This document shows positions 37,896 to 48,677 of a DNA stretch of 64,000 nucleotides, one piece after another. The stretch comes from Rhodeus uyekii (taxonomy: Eukaryota; Chordata; Actinopteri; Cypriniformes; Acheilognathidae), in NCBI GenBank assembly GCA_037043235.1, contig JAWRVZ010000050.1, positions 4,027,501 through 4,091,500 on the forward strand, written 5' to 3'. The notes beneath the pieces are model-generated. The model was not told the origin of the DNA. It did no database searches and worked only from the letters and a program-made list of their open reading frames with translations. Position 1 is the stretch's first letter, and each line of letters begins with the position of its first letter. The position numbers were made by a program, and so were the translations under genes.

Positions 37896-38236
37896 GCGGG
37901 TATAAAAATATATACCTCAGGGACATAGACACCCCTGCCCTGCATAGTCTTCCGCTGCCTTGTGGGACAGGTTCTTGTCAGAGCCAAAGGCTAAGGGAGA
38001 CAACCCAGACAGAAAACATGCAAATGTGGAGGCTTTGAGGGCGGTTGATGAACGGAACTCCCGTAATCTTCTGGCCATCCGCTGCAGGGACTAATAGTCT
38101 GCGCCTGTCCTGACATGTTCTTGCCGGCGTAGGTCCACTATTAACTCCCCCAGAGAGTGCTGCTAGTAACTTGCAAAAGCTAACAACACTTCTTGCAAGC
38201 AGTTTACATGACATGAACAACCGCAATAAACTTCAT

Positions 38237-40400
38237 ACCGGAACGGCCGTCTCCCGGGTTACCAAGGACGCACTGTTCGACATCGTCTTCCATCAACAGT
38301 GAAAAGTAGACTAGGAAGAAGACGATCCAAAAATTTGACAGTTGCTCAATGGAATGTCAGGACACTTCTCGACCACGATGAAGCCAACAGACCAGAAAGA
38401 CGAACTGCACTTGTGGCAATGGAACTCGCAAAGTACAGGATCGACATCGCTGCTTTGTGTGAAACAAGATTCCCAGAGTCTGGCAGTCTCAGCGACTTGG
38501 ATTACACCTTCTTCTGGAGTGGTAAACTTGATGGAGAGAAAAGAGAGGCTGGAGTGGGCTTTGCCATCAGAAAAGGCATCATATCTAGGCTGACTGAGAC
38601 GCCACTACTATTACGACCCCGCTCTAGGGGTAACGGGGTGTAACATAAAGTAACGAATAACTGAAAGTATAGCTTAAATTATTTTATTTCGTGAACAGAC
38701 TTTGAGAATTCACAACACCATGCTAAAACAATACACAAAACAAGCTGGCTAAGTTTTGAGATCCAAATGTTCTAACAAAACAAACAAAATGAAAATACAA
38801 AGCACTTCCCTTACTTCCTATCTAACAAAAAACAGGAGAAAACTTTTATAAACAAAAACAGGCACACTCAAAGCTTGGAAGTAAAAACAAACAAAAGTAT
38901 TTACAGGGCGCACAACAGCGCATTTACAAGGCACACAACAGCTCATTTACAAGAAGCACAACAGCGCATTTAAAAGGCGCACAACAGCGCAAACAAAAGT
39001 ATTTACAAGGCGCACAACAGCGCATTTACAAGGCGCACAACAGCACAAACAAAAGTATTTGCAAGGCGCACAACAGCGCAAACAAAAGTATTTACAAGGC
39101 GCACAACAGCGCATTTACAAGGCGCACAACAGCTCATTTACAAGGCTCACAACAGCGCATTTATAAGGCGCACAACAGCGCATTTACAAGGCGCACAACA
39201 GCACAAACAAAAGTATTTACAAGGCGCACAACAGCGCATTTACAAATGCTCAACAGCGTTGGGCTACCCAATTTGACAACTACCCAATTTGATTTCAATG
39301 CCAAATTGGGTAGTGACTACAACAAATGGCCATTGGTCTTAAGAAAACATGGAATTGGGAAGTGCAATTCAAATGGAGAGCTCCTACTTTCCCTGCGCTC
39401 CGAATTTGAACTGACAGTGACAAACACCATATTCAAGAAGAGGGACGAAAGGAAGACCACATGGATGCACCCTCGCTCCAAACACTGGCACATGATAGAC
39501 TTCATAATAACAAGATGCAGGGATAAGATGGACTTCTGCAGTACCCGAGTCATGCGTGGAGCCAATTGTTGGACTGATCATCAGATGCTGAGATCAAAAG
39601 TGGCATTTCGCCTAAGACAGAAGTACAATAAGCAAAGCTCTAAAAAACCATCCAAGCTTAACATAGCAAAACTCAAAGCTATTGATCACAGAGAGAGCCT
39701 AGTGAGAGATATGAATGATGCCATCGACAGACTTGATGTAGATGAAGGATCTTCAGTGGACCAGGAATGGACAGCCCTACAACAAGTGGTATACAACACA
39801 ACAAAAACGTCTCTTGGCAAGACTGGTTTGATCCCGAAGACCAGAAACTACTACAACTGTTGAATGATAGAGACAAAGCCCATCAGAAAGTGCTGCAGAC
39901 CAGGAGTACCAGATCAATGTTGCAGCGTACAAGGCTACCTGCAGACAACTCCAACAGCACACCCGTTCTCTAAAGACGGCCTTGTGGGACAGAAAAGCAG
40001 AAGAGCTACAGAGAGCTGCGGACAGAAATGACATCAAGGGCTTCTACAGTGGACTCAAGGAAGTCTGGGGCCCCCAGAAAAAAGGTCCTGTACAGCTGAA
40101 GTCAGCAGACGGGCATGAGATTCTCTCTGACAATAAGAGAGTTCTAGCAAGATGGAGTGAGCAGTTCCAGAAGCTCCTGAACGTTCCAGGCGAGATTGTG
40201 CCTGAAGCCCTTGATAACATACAGCAGCGTACCATTAAAACTTGTCTTGATAAGACTCCATCCATGGATGAGATGTTGAAAGCAGGCCTGAATGATGGCA
40301 GAGCCCCAGGTGGAGATGGAATTCCTGCGGAAGTATGGAAGCACGGAGGTACCAATCTACTTGTTAAGCTGCACAAACTGATACGCAAGGCTTATGGAAA
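38237..40400 (+). pseudogene. RTE-type LINE fragment, interrupted
   Basis: Endonuclease start at 38299-38610 (LTVAQWNVRTLLDHDE, IDIAALCETRFPESG, YTFFWSGKLDGE). It resumes at about 39287 with DFNAKLGSDYNKWP, TTWMHPRSKHWHMIDFIITR and NCWTDHQMLRSK. A frameshifted RT start follows at 39982-40410 (GDGIPAEVWKHGG). The middle of the endonuclease is replaced by the 38615-39245 insertion. The 3' part of the RT and the LINE tail are absent, which is unusual because LINE copies normally lose the 5' end. The family resembles RTE-like elements whose endonuclease is often mis-annotated as craniofacial development protein 2. Confidence 0.75.
38615..39245. repeat. LTR-like insertion ending in a 23-bp minisatellite
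   Basis: The first part (38615-38890) begins TTACGACCCCGCTCTAGGGG and resembles the end of the LTR at 37133. From about 38900 to 39245 a unit of about 23 bp (GCGCACAACAGCGCATTTAC, then AAG) repeats, alternating with AAACAAAAGTATTTACAAGG spacers. Units vary by single bases. Its right edge runs into an inverted-repeat junction near 39260-39315. Confidence 0.7.
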
Positions 40401-40419
40401 CACTACATAGGAATATGAA

Positions 40420-40743
40420 AGAAACATGAAAGAATCTGAGATTAAAACAGAAATGGAAGAAAAACTGAAGAGTGATCTGGAGAAGATTAAAGAAGTCCAT
40501 CTGGCTGGATGAAGCATATGAAGCATTATAAATCTGTCTAAGATCGCACTAAAAACAGGCAGCGTTTTCACTCTTCAATATCTGTATATCTTGATTCCCA
40601 GACTGAAGGAGGAGGGAAAACACAACTGTATAAAGACTCTGGAGAATCTGAGGAAAACTGGAGAACAGCTGAAAAATAAAGGGGCTTTACAGCATGTGAT
40701 GGATTTTATTGGGAGAAAATTAGACAAAATATTTAACTGGTAA
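40420..40743 (+). pseudogene. Protein-coding remnant of an unidentified gene
   Basis: The plus frame first reads ESEIKTEMEEKLKSDLEKIK (charged, coiled-coil-like). It then shifts, and from about 40521 it reads an uninterrupted helical C-terminus (FTLQYLYILIPRLKEEGKH, GALQHVMDFIGRKLDKIFNW) before TAA at 40741-40743. At least one frameshift is visible, so this is a broken or recently damaged last exon. The family is not recognised. It lies between the RTE fragment and the LTR element and may belong to the same lost gene as the 36307-36693 frame. Confidence 0.4.
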
Positions 40744-40857
40744 ATGAACAAATCTGAATATACAAAATGAAAAGGGTTTGATCAGTTTCATTATGATTTT
40801 ACTGAACTGAAATATCTTTAGACTCTAATGATGCCCATCCTGACTTTCACCAGCTAC

Positions 40858-41221
40858 TGTCACGCAAGGGTGCTGCTGATGTGCGATGCGGAAGCACGAG
40901 GGACAAACTTGGAAATTCAAACAGAAAGAACTTTAATCAAAACGGGAACACAAACGGCACTCAACAGTGCAAACTTGGAACCAGGAAGACTTGGGATACA
41001 ACCACACATAAGCGACACGTAGCAAACGTCAACAAGAGACAAAGACTAGGGAGAACATGAGGGTTTAAATAGACAGGATAAGGGACACTAACGAGATGAT
41101 TAATACAAAACAGGTGTGGAAGGATCTAGAAGGGCCTGGAAGTTAACAGGAATTGACAACAGGAAGTCAACTCATGACCTTAACAACAGGGAAGTGACAA
41201 AGATACAACATGACTGTGACA
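40858..41221 (-). repeat. LTR (3' LTR in element orientation)
   Basis: 364 bp, same length and same sequence as 42801-43164 by eye; TATA-like TCTATTTAAACC on the minus strand. Confidence 0.9.
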
Positions 41222-41344
41222 GTAGCTCCCCCTCCCGGAAGGCGCGACCTCGCGCCTAAACTGGACCAACAGTGGAGGAAGGGAGGGGGACCAGGAGGAG
41301 GACATGACATAGAACATGAAACATGACCAGAGTCCAGAAACACA

Positions 41345-42751
41345 TTAAAGAGTCCAAGGAGGAGTGGACGGTGGAAGGAGCCAGGGGGGAAACCAGGAGC
41401 AAGGGGAGCCAGATGGAGACACAGCCAGAACGTGGCCCCAGGGCGGAGTCGGAGGCGGGAGGAGCCATGGCGACAGCCGGGTGGCGGATGGAGCCCTGGG
41501 GATGACCGACTGCGATGACGTCATGGCGAGAGGTCCTGATGGAGCCGACGACCCGATGAGCCCGAACGACACCGCTGGATCTGGAGGCCAAGGCGGATCC
41601 GCAGCGACGAGTGTCCGAGGCGAGATTGACGGAACCGAGGACAGACTCGCAGGCGGTGTGACCGAGGACCAAGGTGTAGCTGGGGGGAAGGAGGAGCCAG
41701 CCGGAGCCGAAGGTGGAGGCCAGACGACGACGGACCAAGGCGAAGCCGGGGGGACAAGGGAACCCGCTGGAGAGGTATGGCCGAGGGACGTCGGTGGAGC
41801 CGAGGGAGGGAGGAGCCAAGGAGAAGCCGATGTGCCGACGGGCCAAGGTGGAGTGAAGGACACTGAGTTAGGAGGTGAAATCCTAGGACCCTCAATGCCT
41901 TGCAATGCCAGTGGTTCGAAGTCACATGGCAGCTCCCGGGTGTTGATGGGAGCTGGCGATGGGGCGCAGGATAACGGCAGAGGTTGGAACAAGTGCTGGC
42001 TGGATAGAGGTGGCGGGAGAGGGAGGCTGGGTGGGTGGTCTGGCGCCGGCAGGGCGAGGAGCATGGGAGGAGCCGGCAGGGCGAGGAGCACGGGAAGGCA
42101 GGCAGCTGGCTCTGAGAAGTCTGGCGGCTCAGGCCATGGGAGGTCCATGTTGGCCGGCGGCTTGGGCCACGGGAGGTCCATGTCGGCCGGCGGCTCGGGC
42201 CACGGGAGGTCCATGTCGGCCGGCGGCTCGGGCCACGGGAGGTCCAGGTTGGCCGGCGGAGCGGGCCACGGGAGGTCCAGGTCGGCCGGCAACTCTGTCT
42301 GGTGGATCACGGGCTCTGGGTCTGGCTGGCGGATCTCTGGCTCTGGCGCTGGCTGTCGAGGCGCAGGCTGGGGCGCTGGCTGACGAGGCGCAGGCTTGGG
42401 CGCTGGCTGACGAGGCGCAGCCATGGGCGCGGGAACTGGCGCTGGCCGTCGAGGAGCAGGCTTGGGCGCTGGCTGACGGATCACGGGCTCTGGTGTGGTG
42501 GCTGGCTGGGCTGGCTGTCTGGATTGGGGATACTCGCTCGCCAGACACCTTGCAATGGCTTCCTGCCAGCGAAGTCCCGTGGTGTCTGGGAGTTTCCTCG
42601 GCTGATGGTAGTTAGCCCCGACCCAGAACAGAGTCTTCAGCGTTGCATCGTCGAGAGGTGACATAGCAGCGAGCACGCTGAATTCGATGGTGTACTTGAG
42701 GAAGTTGGTGTTCCTGTGGGCGATGTTGATCAACCCCAATCGATAATCCAT
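41345..42751 (-). CDS. Proline-rich gag-like protein of the LTR element
   Basis: A 468-residue open frame starting at MDYRLGLINIAHR, just inside the upstream LTR. The N-terminus (to about residue 75) is a compact non-repetitive region, with FWVGANYHQPRKLPDTTGL and WQEAIARCLASE. After that the protein is low-complexity: APKPAPRQPAP-type repeats (about residues 85-140), then five 11-residue LPWPxPPAxxD repeats matching the 33-bp DNA repeat at 42138-42302, then long proline/serine-rich sequence. It has no zinc knuckle, protease or RT motif. Similar N-termini recur in cyprinid genome annotations as uncharacterised proline-rich proteins (from memory). Its role is probably structural, gag-like packaging; this is inference. 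The GC-rich composition differs sharply from the surroundings. Confidence 0.65.
   Translation of the reverse strand: MDYRLGLINIAHRNTNFLKYTIEFSVLAAMSPLDDATLKTLFWVGANYHQPRKLPDTTGLRWQEAIARCLASEYPQSRQPAQPATTPEPVIRQPAPKPAPRRPAPVPAPMAAPRQPAPKPAPRQPAPQPAPRQPAPEPEIRQPDPEPVIHQTELPADLDLPWPAPPANLDLPWPEPPADMDLPWPEPPADMDLPWPKPPANMDLPWPEPPDFSEPAACLPVLLALPAPPMLLALPAPDHPPSLPLPPPLSSQHLFQPLPLSCAPSPAPINTRELPCDFEPLALQGIEGPRISPPNSVSFTPPWPVGTSASPWLLPPSAPPTSLGHTSPAGSLVPPASPWSVVVWPPPSAPAGSSFPPATPWSSVTPPASLSSVPSISPRTLVAADPPWPPDPAVSFGLIGSSAPSGPLAMTSSQSVIPRAPSATRLSPWLLPPPTPPWGHVLAVSPSGSPCSWFPPWLLPPSTPPWTL
42138..42302 (-). repeat. 33-bp tandem repeat in the proline-rich ORF
   Basis: Five units starting at 42138, 42171, 42204, 42237 and 42270. 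Each encodes 11 residues of the form LPWPxPPAxxD. Confidence 0.9.
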
Positions 42752-42800
42752 TTTTCCTCAAAAAAAGTCTTTCTTGGGCGACTAACCCGGTCTCTTGTTC

Positions 42801-43164
42801 TGTCACGCAAGGGTGCTGCTGATGTGCGATGCGGAAGCACGAGGGACAAACTTGGAAATTCAAACAGAAAGAACTTTAATCAAAACGGGAACACAAACGG
42901 CACTCAACAGTGCAAACTTGGAACCAGGAAGACTTGGGATACAACCACACATAAGCGACACGTAGCAAACGTCAACAAGAGACAAAGACTAGGGAGAACA
43001 TGAGGGTTTAAATAGACAGGATAAGGGACACTAACGAGATGATTAATACAAAACAGGTGTGGAAGGATCTAGAAGGGCCTGGAAGTTAACAGGAATTGAC
43101 AACAGGAAGTCAACTCATGACCTTAACAACAGGGAAGTGACAAAGATACAACATGACTGTGACA
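42801..43164 (-). repeat. LTR (5' LTR in element orientation)
   Basis: 364 bp, reads the same as 40858-41221. Confidence 0.9.
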
Positions 43165-43169
43165 GCTAC

Positions 43170-44624
43170 AGTTTGCATTGGTGAAGACCGAAGATGAAGT
43201 TAAATATATCAACAGACTTAACAAGACTGCCAAATATTATCTTTATCACTCTGTAGTTTAGAAAAACTTGAACACAGAGCATTAATTGAACAGCCTTTTA
43301 CTTCATAAATCTTACATCATGAATGACTGATAAATATGAATCGCATTAATTGTAAAACTGTGTAATCCCAAAAAATAGAAAATGTATATGCAGGTCTCAT
43401 ACATAAATCTGCCATTGAGAGTGAAATATTTTTAGAGCTTATGTTGGCCTATATTAGTTATTGCACTTGTTTAAATGTTTAGGCATTATATAGCTGGTTG
43501 CAAGAGCTCACAGATCATTGACTAGATCTTTATTAAAACATTTATACATGCAAACACAATTGATTGTGTGTCATCTGAGACTCCATTCACAAAAATTAGC
43601 CTAATCTAAAGAATTTATCTAAAAAACAAACATATTGCATAAATTAATCAAGTTTGTAATTCACATAACCTACTGGATTACATATTGTTACAAGTACACA
43701 AATCTCAATGTCAAGGTTTAAAATCTCGGTTTTACTTTTTGTCCAACATAGTCACAAATTGGTCAGTTTATTGCTTTTGTTTAGTTAACACAAATAACAT
43801 AAATTCAGTCAACATGCCTTGAGCTGCGACGCTGTTTTAGCAATATAATAGTCCTACTTATGGTGAATAAAAACAGATAAAATACCGTGCATGGATACCG
43901 TGCAATTCTTTGGTCGCCCTGGTCAACATAGCTTATTTTCTTCCTCTTCTCAAACTTTCCCGAATCCTGCCTGTCTCCTCACGCGTGACTCTAAACTCCA
44001 ACATGGGTCCTAAGGAACTGTGCCTTCCTTTTAGATAATACCCCTTGATTTATGCACAGCGGGACGGTTCCTCCTGCGCACACACACATACACATACACA
44101 TACACAAACACACACCGCTCAAACTTTTTTGCTTTCGCTCACACACAATCACTTACCCCCACTTTCTCTGTTTCACTCACACATTTACACTTGACACAAT
44201 AAATGTATATCTATATTTCACACCGCTCAAAACTCTCTCATGCAAGCATTCATCCGGGATTTCATACACATTTTACTACACTTCAAACAATACTTTGGTT
44301 ACTCATTTTCTGTTCTGAGTCACAGCGCTTACAATTTCAGAGATTTATTTTCCACTCAACAGCTGCTTTTTTTCTCTGTTTGGATCAGAGCACTTACAAT
44401 CTAGGAGATGTCCAAATAATCTATAACACAATGTTTTAGGAGTGTTTTTGTTTCCTATATTTTTTTTTCATATTCTTTTACCTCTTTCTTTTTCTATTTT
44501 TTTTTTTATCATCCATTAACAATAGTATTTTTCCACTTCACAAAAAGTTTCAAATTGTATTTATCTGCAATTTGTACACTTTCTATAACTATTCTGTCTC
44601 TGTCTCTATATACACAAATATTGT
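43170..44624. other. Intergenic, no gene seen
   Basis: 43170-43385 continues the duplicated block (compare 15225 and 18838). A CA/CATA-rich microsatellite lies at about 44080-44117. T-rich low-complexity stretches follow. Confidence 0.5.
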
Positions 44625-45545
44625 ATATTCTCGCATTAAAAATAAAATAAAGATGCACTTATTGCATTAAAACAAACTAAAGGATGCACTTCTCGCATTA
44701 AAAATAAAATAAAGATGCACTTCTCGCATTAAAAATAAAAAAGGATGCACTTCTTGCATTAAAAACAAACTAAAGGATATACTTCTCACATGAAAAATAA
44801 AATAAAGATGCACTTCTCACATAAAAAAAAAGGGATGCACTTCTCGCTGTGACTCAGCCACGCCCCCGGCACCAGACTCCCCCTTCACTCTGGCCACATG
44901 TTCCACGTCACTAGAATACTAACACCTGTTGTCAATCACTCCCGCACCATAAAGCCAGAACTCATCCCTCACTTGGTGTCTGGTCTCAGCATTGAAACCC
45001 GGACTCTACCTGCACTACTAGCGATCTCCAAGATTACCCTTCCCGAGCAATCCCACGATCTCCTCTCTAAGCATTCTCGCTGATCTCCACGAACCATCCC
45101 AAATCTATCTTCATCCTCGCTACTTTCAGCTAAGCCATTATCTGCCATTGCATCTGCCTGTTCCATTTATCATTTACTGCCCTGGACCCGTCTACTGTCT
45201 TGTGTTCTGCCGATAAATAAAACGTGTCTACTTACTCTTCAGTTATGACACTTGCATTAAAAATAAAATAAAGGACGCACTTCTCGCATTAAAACAAACT
45301 AAATTGAGATGCACTTTCTCGCATTAAAACAAACTAAATTGAGATGCACTTTCTCGCATTAAAACAAACTAAATTGAGATGCACTTTCTCGCATTAAAAA
45401 TAAAATTTAGATGCACTTTCTCGCATCTGAATGCACTTTTCCCGCATTTTAACAGAATTAAGATGCACTTTTCCCGCATCTAAATGCATTTTTCCTGCAT
45501 TTACACAAAATTTAGATGTGCTTTTCCCGCATCTAAATGCACTTT
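44625..45545. repeat. Tandem array of about 16 units, 30-36 bp each
   Basis: Units have the form CGCATTAAAAATAAAATAAA followed by GATGCACTTCT, alternating with a variant containing ACAAACTAAAGG or CTAAATTGAG. Units degenerate toward the right end (CCCGCATCTAAATGCACTTT). The array is split by a solo LTR at 44848-45250. Confidence 0.85.
44848..45250 (+). mobile_element. Solo LTR inside the tandem array
   Basis: A 403-bp element TGTGACTC...TTATGACA flanked by CTCGC (44843-44847) and CTTGC (45251-45255), a 5-bp duplication with one mismatch. It has a poly(A) signal AATAAA near its right end (about 45214). There is no coding region. The surrounding repeat resumes in phase on the other side. Confidence 0.75.
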
Positions 45546-46469
45546 CATTAATGATAAAATATCAACAATGCCTCACTTAGGTGGGCAAAATTATCATCCA
45601 TATATAAATGCAGTTCTTTTAGCATGCGCAATGTTCAGGACCTGGAAATTGCCTCTTTATCATATAACACTTTTTTCATCAGAAGATTCCAAGTTCGCCT
45701 CCTGGCTGGCTCGCCAATTATGTTGTGGCAAATCTGTAGAGTCTTAGTTCTCTTGCTGGGTCAATCAAGAGAAAAAAAGGCTAAGAGTTGCAGTTTCCAA
45801 GTCTGCAGAAGAAAACTTTATTGCCGGCAAGAAAGTGAGATGATAGCTCTACATCTGAGTGCAGACCACTACGCATCTGATTGTTTAGTCAAATACATCC
45901 CATTATATACTTTTCTCTTCTCGTTCAATGTCAATCAGTAAATTCCAGTTCTCTTTTCATATAACTCCACCTTAATCACCTGCAACCATAAATGTCACTT
46001 AAAAACATTCTAACTGTCTTGGTGGCAGCATTTCTTTTTTGCTTGCGCTTCAGAAGTTTTATTTTGAAGGCCACTGACTATCTGTGCATCTGTTTTGGCC
46101 CTCTTCCCAGACCTGATGCTGTCCATCAAATCATAGGTTCTCCTCATTAGCAGTATTTATGTCCTCACTCTACATTTTTTGAATGACATTTTTAATTGCT
46201 TCAGATTAGATTTGCATTTTGAGATGATTTCAAGTTATAAGGAGTTTGTCTCCCATTCAGTGTTTTGTTTAATTCTAATGTGTTCTACTTTTCTATAATT
46301 GCTAACTGATGACTGTAAATTAGTCATGAACTACTTTTTTATGTTTATAGTTTTTACATGTTCCCTTTTTTAACATTACAACGTCATCTGAGGTCCACTT
46401 ATAATGTTATGAAGATGTGTACATCAAAAGCTATAGTGCAACTATAGCAGACAGTGCAACTGGCTGGCC

Positions 46470-48250
46470 GTCATTGAGTGAGGTGATTTGATTTTTGTTT
46501 GGCACAGGAATCATGGTTGCAATTTTAAAATGGATGGAATTTAAATGAATGGAATTTTTTCTTGGCTCAACGCGATGTTAAAAATGTCAATTAGAACACA
46601 AGCCCGCTGATCTGCACATTCTTTGAGAACCCTTCCAGGAATGTTATCGGAGCCTGAGGCCCTTTGGGTATTTACTTTCCTCAGGGTTATCCGCACATCA
46701 TCACAGGAAAGACAAAGTTCCTGTTCATCTTGGTGGGGAACAGCCTTCTCAGCAGGAGTACCGTTAAGTCAAATCTCCCCAAAAATGTGTTCAATTAATT
46801 GAGGAAGTCAGATAAAACAGAAGTCATTGTCTTCAACCCTTCTGACTCCAGAACACAAAATCCTATTGATCTTGAGTCATTAAGCTCATTTATCTCTCCC
46901 AAAGTGAGGAATCTGGGAGTGATCTTTGACAACTGTTTAAAATTCGATAAGCAAATTAGCACTGTTGTTGGTTCTAGTTTCTTCCATCTTCGCTCTCTCT
47001 CCAAAATTAAATCCTTCCTTTCCGAGGGTTCTTTAGAGACTGCTATCCATGCCTTCATTACATCGCGACTGGACTACTGCAATTCCCTTTATTACGGGAT
47101 CTCAAAGGCGCAAATTTCTAGGTTACAAATAGTCCAAAATGCGGCAGCTAGATTTCATAAGAGGCGTAATAAATTCGATCACATTACGCCCCTCCTGAGA
47201 TCTCGTCACTGGTTGCCTACCCAGTTTAGAATTCAATACAAAATTATACTACTTGTCTACAAATCTCTAAACAATCTGGCTCCCTCCTACCTGACCGATC
47301 TTCTTCACCCTTACACTCCCGTGAGAGAACTGAGATCGGAGGATAAACTCCTCTTAAAGATCCCCAGAACCCGCCTAAAGTCAAGGGGAAATCGAGCTTT
47401 TGAAGTGGCCGGCCCCACACTATGGAACAATCTTCCTGACCCTGTTAGAATGGCTTCCAGTTTATCTGAGTTTAAATCTTGCCTTAAAACCCATCTTTTC
47501 TCCCTTGCGTTTGTTGATGTTTAATATGTAATTATTTGGTTTTTTGGGTATATACAGTTATTTATGCATGTATATATGTGTATACATATGTGTTTATGTT
47601 GATATGTGTACGGTTTGACTATGTCTCTTTGCCTCTGCCTCTGCTTTTGACTGTTTCTATTTTTGTTTTGTTTTCTATTTTGCTTTTTATTTCTTATTTT
47701 GTTTTCTTTTCTTTCATCCTGTTGTACAGCACTTTGGTTGGCCTTTGGCCATTTTTAAATGTGCTTTACAAATAAACTGAACTTGAACTTGAACTTGATG
47801 TTAGATGAGTCATTGAAAATATCCTGAACTCTGTGACTTTGGACACGTTTAGCAAGTGATCCAAATCTTATCTGGTAGTCATCAGTGCCACCTTATCACC
47901 AGACTTGAAGGCTGAGTTCCTGGCCCTAAGCTTTGCTTTTACCTCCTTAGTAGTCATCCAGGACTTTTCATTGGCCTGACACTGACATCCTCCATGCATT
48001 TTTGGATGTACCCTGACACTGACATGGCAACCTCATCAATTTTGATATGATTATTGTATGTTGCAGCCTCTTTTAATATGTCCAAGTTTCTTCGTTCAAA
48101 TCAGTCCTGCAGCGCCTCCATTGCCCCTTCAGACCGCACTCTCACTTGATTCACAGTAGGTTCTTTCCGTATCAGCAGTGGTTTGTATGCAGGAATCAGC
48201 ATAGCATAAGTGGTCCGATGAACCAATTTGAGGACAGGGGAATTAGTAAT
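46470..48250 (-). pseudogene. Second copy of the jockey/L2-type LINE, split by a nested insertion
   Basis: 46470-46811 matches 22265-22607, and 47800-48250 matches about 22680-23460 of the LINE at 21150-23550. Between them an L2-type fragment replaces about 70 bp. The copy lacks the 3' RT half seen in the first copy. Confidence 0.7.
46812..47798 (+). pseudogene. L2/Rex1-type LINE 3' fragment, nested
   Basis: The plus frame (to 47524) carries the C-terminal RT region: DKTEVIVFNPSDS, NLGVIFDNCLKFDKQIS, AFITSRLDYCNSLYYGI, LQIVQNAAARFHKRR, RSRHWLPTQFRIQYKI and AGPTLWNNLPDPV. It is open for about 240 residues up to a TAA, and 5' truncated. It ends in an ACTTGA repeat tail (47779-47798) and is inserted in the older LINE on the other strand. 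Confidence 0.82.
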
Positions 48251-48329
48251 TTACTTTTTTAGTCCTTATGAAAAGAACAGTGAGAACTCACCCTAAATTT
48301 CAAGATCTGCTGTGGGCTTAAAACTGTGA

Positions 48330-48677
48330 AATTAACTTGCAAAAGACTTTTTCTCATGAACTTGTAAAAATAAACATATTGTATGTTTGTTTTTGTTAGT
48401 TTTTTTTTTTTTTTTTTTTGGGGGGGGGGGTGTTGTTGTTTTTTCGAGACAAGGAACTAGCTTTTGGAGAACATCTGTCATTCTTAAGCCGGTTTTTCAA
48501 GTGTGTATTCATTCCTAAAGACATACGGGACAGATAAAGACAACGCTATCTTTTACCAATCTTCATGTATTTGTGAATTCCCCAGTACCAGCAAGATATA
48601 TAAGGGACACGTAAGACACACATATAAGTGTTTCACTGCAAAAAAAACACTAATATCAGAACATCTACCAGAAAAAG
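48330..48677 (+). promoter_or_regulatory. Promoter and noncoding exon 1 of lectin copy 3
   Basis: TATATAA at 48597-48603, presumed start near 48632, and a short exon ending at 48677 before GTGAGC. It is the duplicate of 23600-23916. The upstream part contains a T18/G11 tract (about 48397-48431) that is absent from the other copy. The next acceptor, TTTCTTAG, adjoins the AAATGG start context of lectin copy 3. Confidence 0.6.

Larger units (their letters stand above)
40858..43164 (-). mobile_element. Non-autonomous LTR retroelement with two LTRs that read as identical
   Basis: Two direct 364-bp repeats (40858-41221 and 42801-43164) frame 1579 bp, and GCTAC is duplicated outside both ends (40853-40857 and 43165-43169). 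On the minus strand each LTR reads TGTCACAGTC...GCGTGACA. A purine tract GGGAGGGGGAGC lies next to the downstream LTR (complement of 41224-41237), as expected for plus-strand priming. The interior holds one proline-rich ORF and no protease, RT or integrase, so it must be mobilised by another element. I saw no difference between the two LTRs, which implies a very recent insertion. The duplicate locus at 14396-14510/15225 lacks it. Confidence 0.9.

Noticed and set aside
38900..39245. Regularly spaced repeats resembling a CRISPR array
   Set aside because: The genome is eukaryotic, the intervening sequences are themselves repeated rather than unique, and no cas genes are present. It is a minisatellite. 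The same applies to 44625-45545.
41364..42383. 339-residue glycine-rich plus-strand frame
   Set aside because: Complement of the proline-rich ORF of the LTR element. Its glycine richness mirrors GC-rich proline codons, and the opposite frame has the unique N-terminus and correct position after the LTR.
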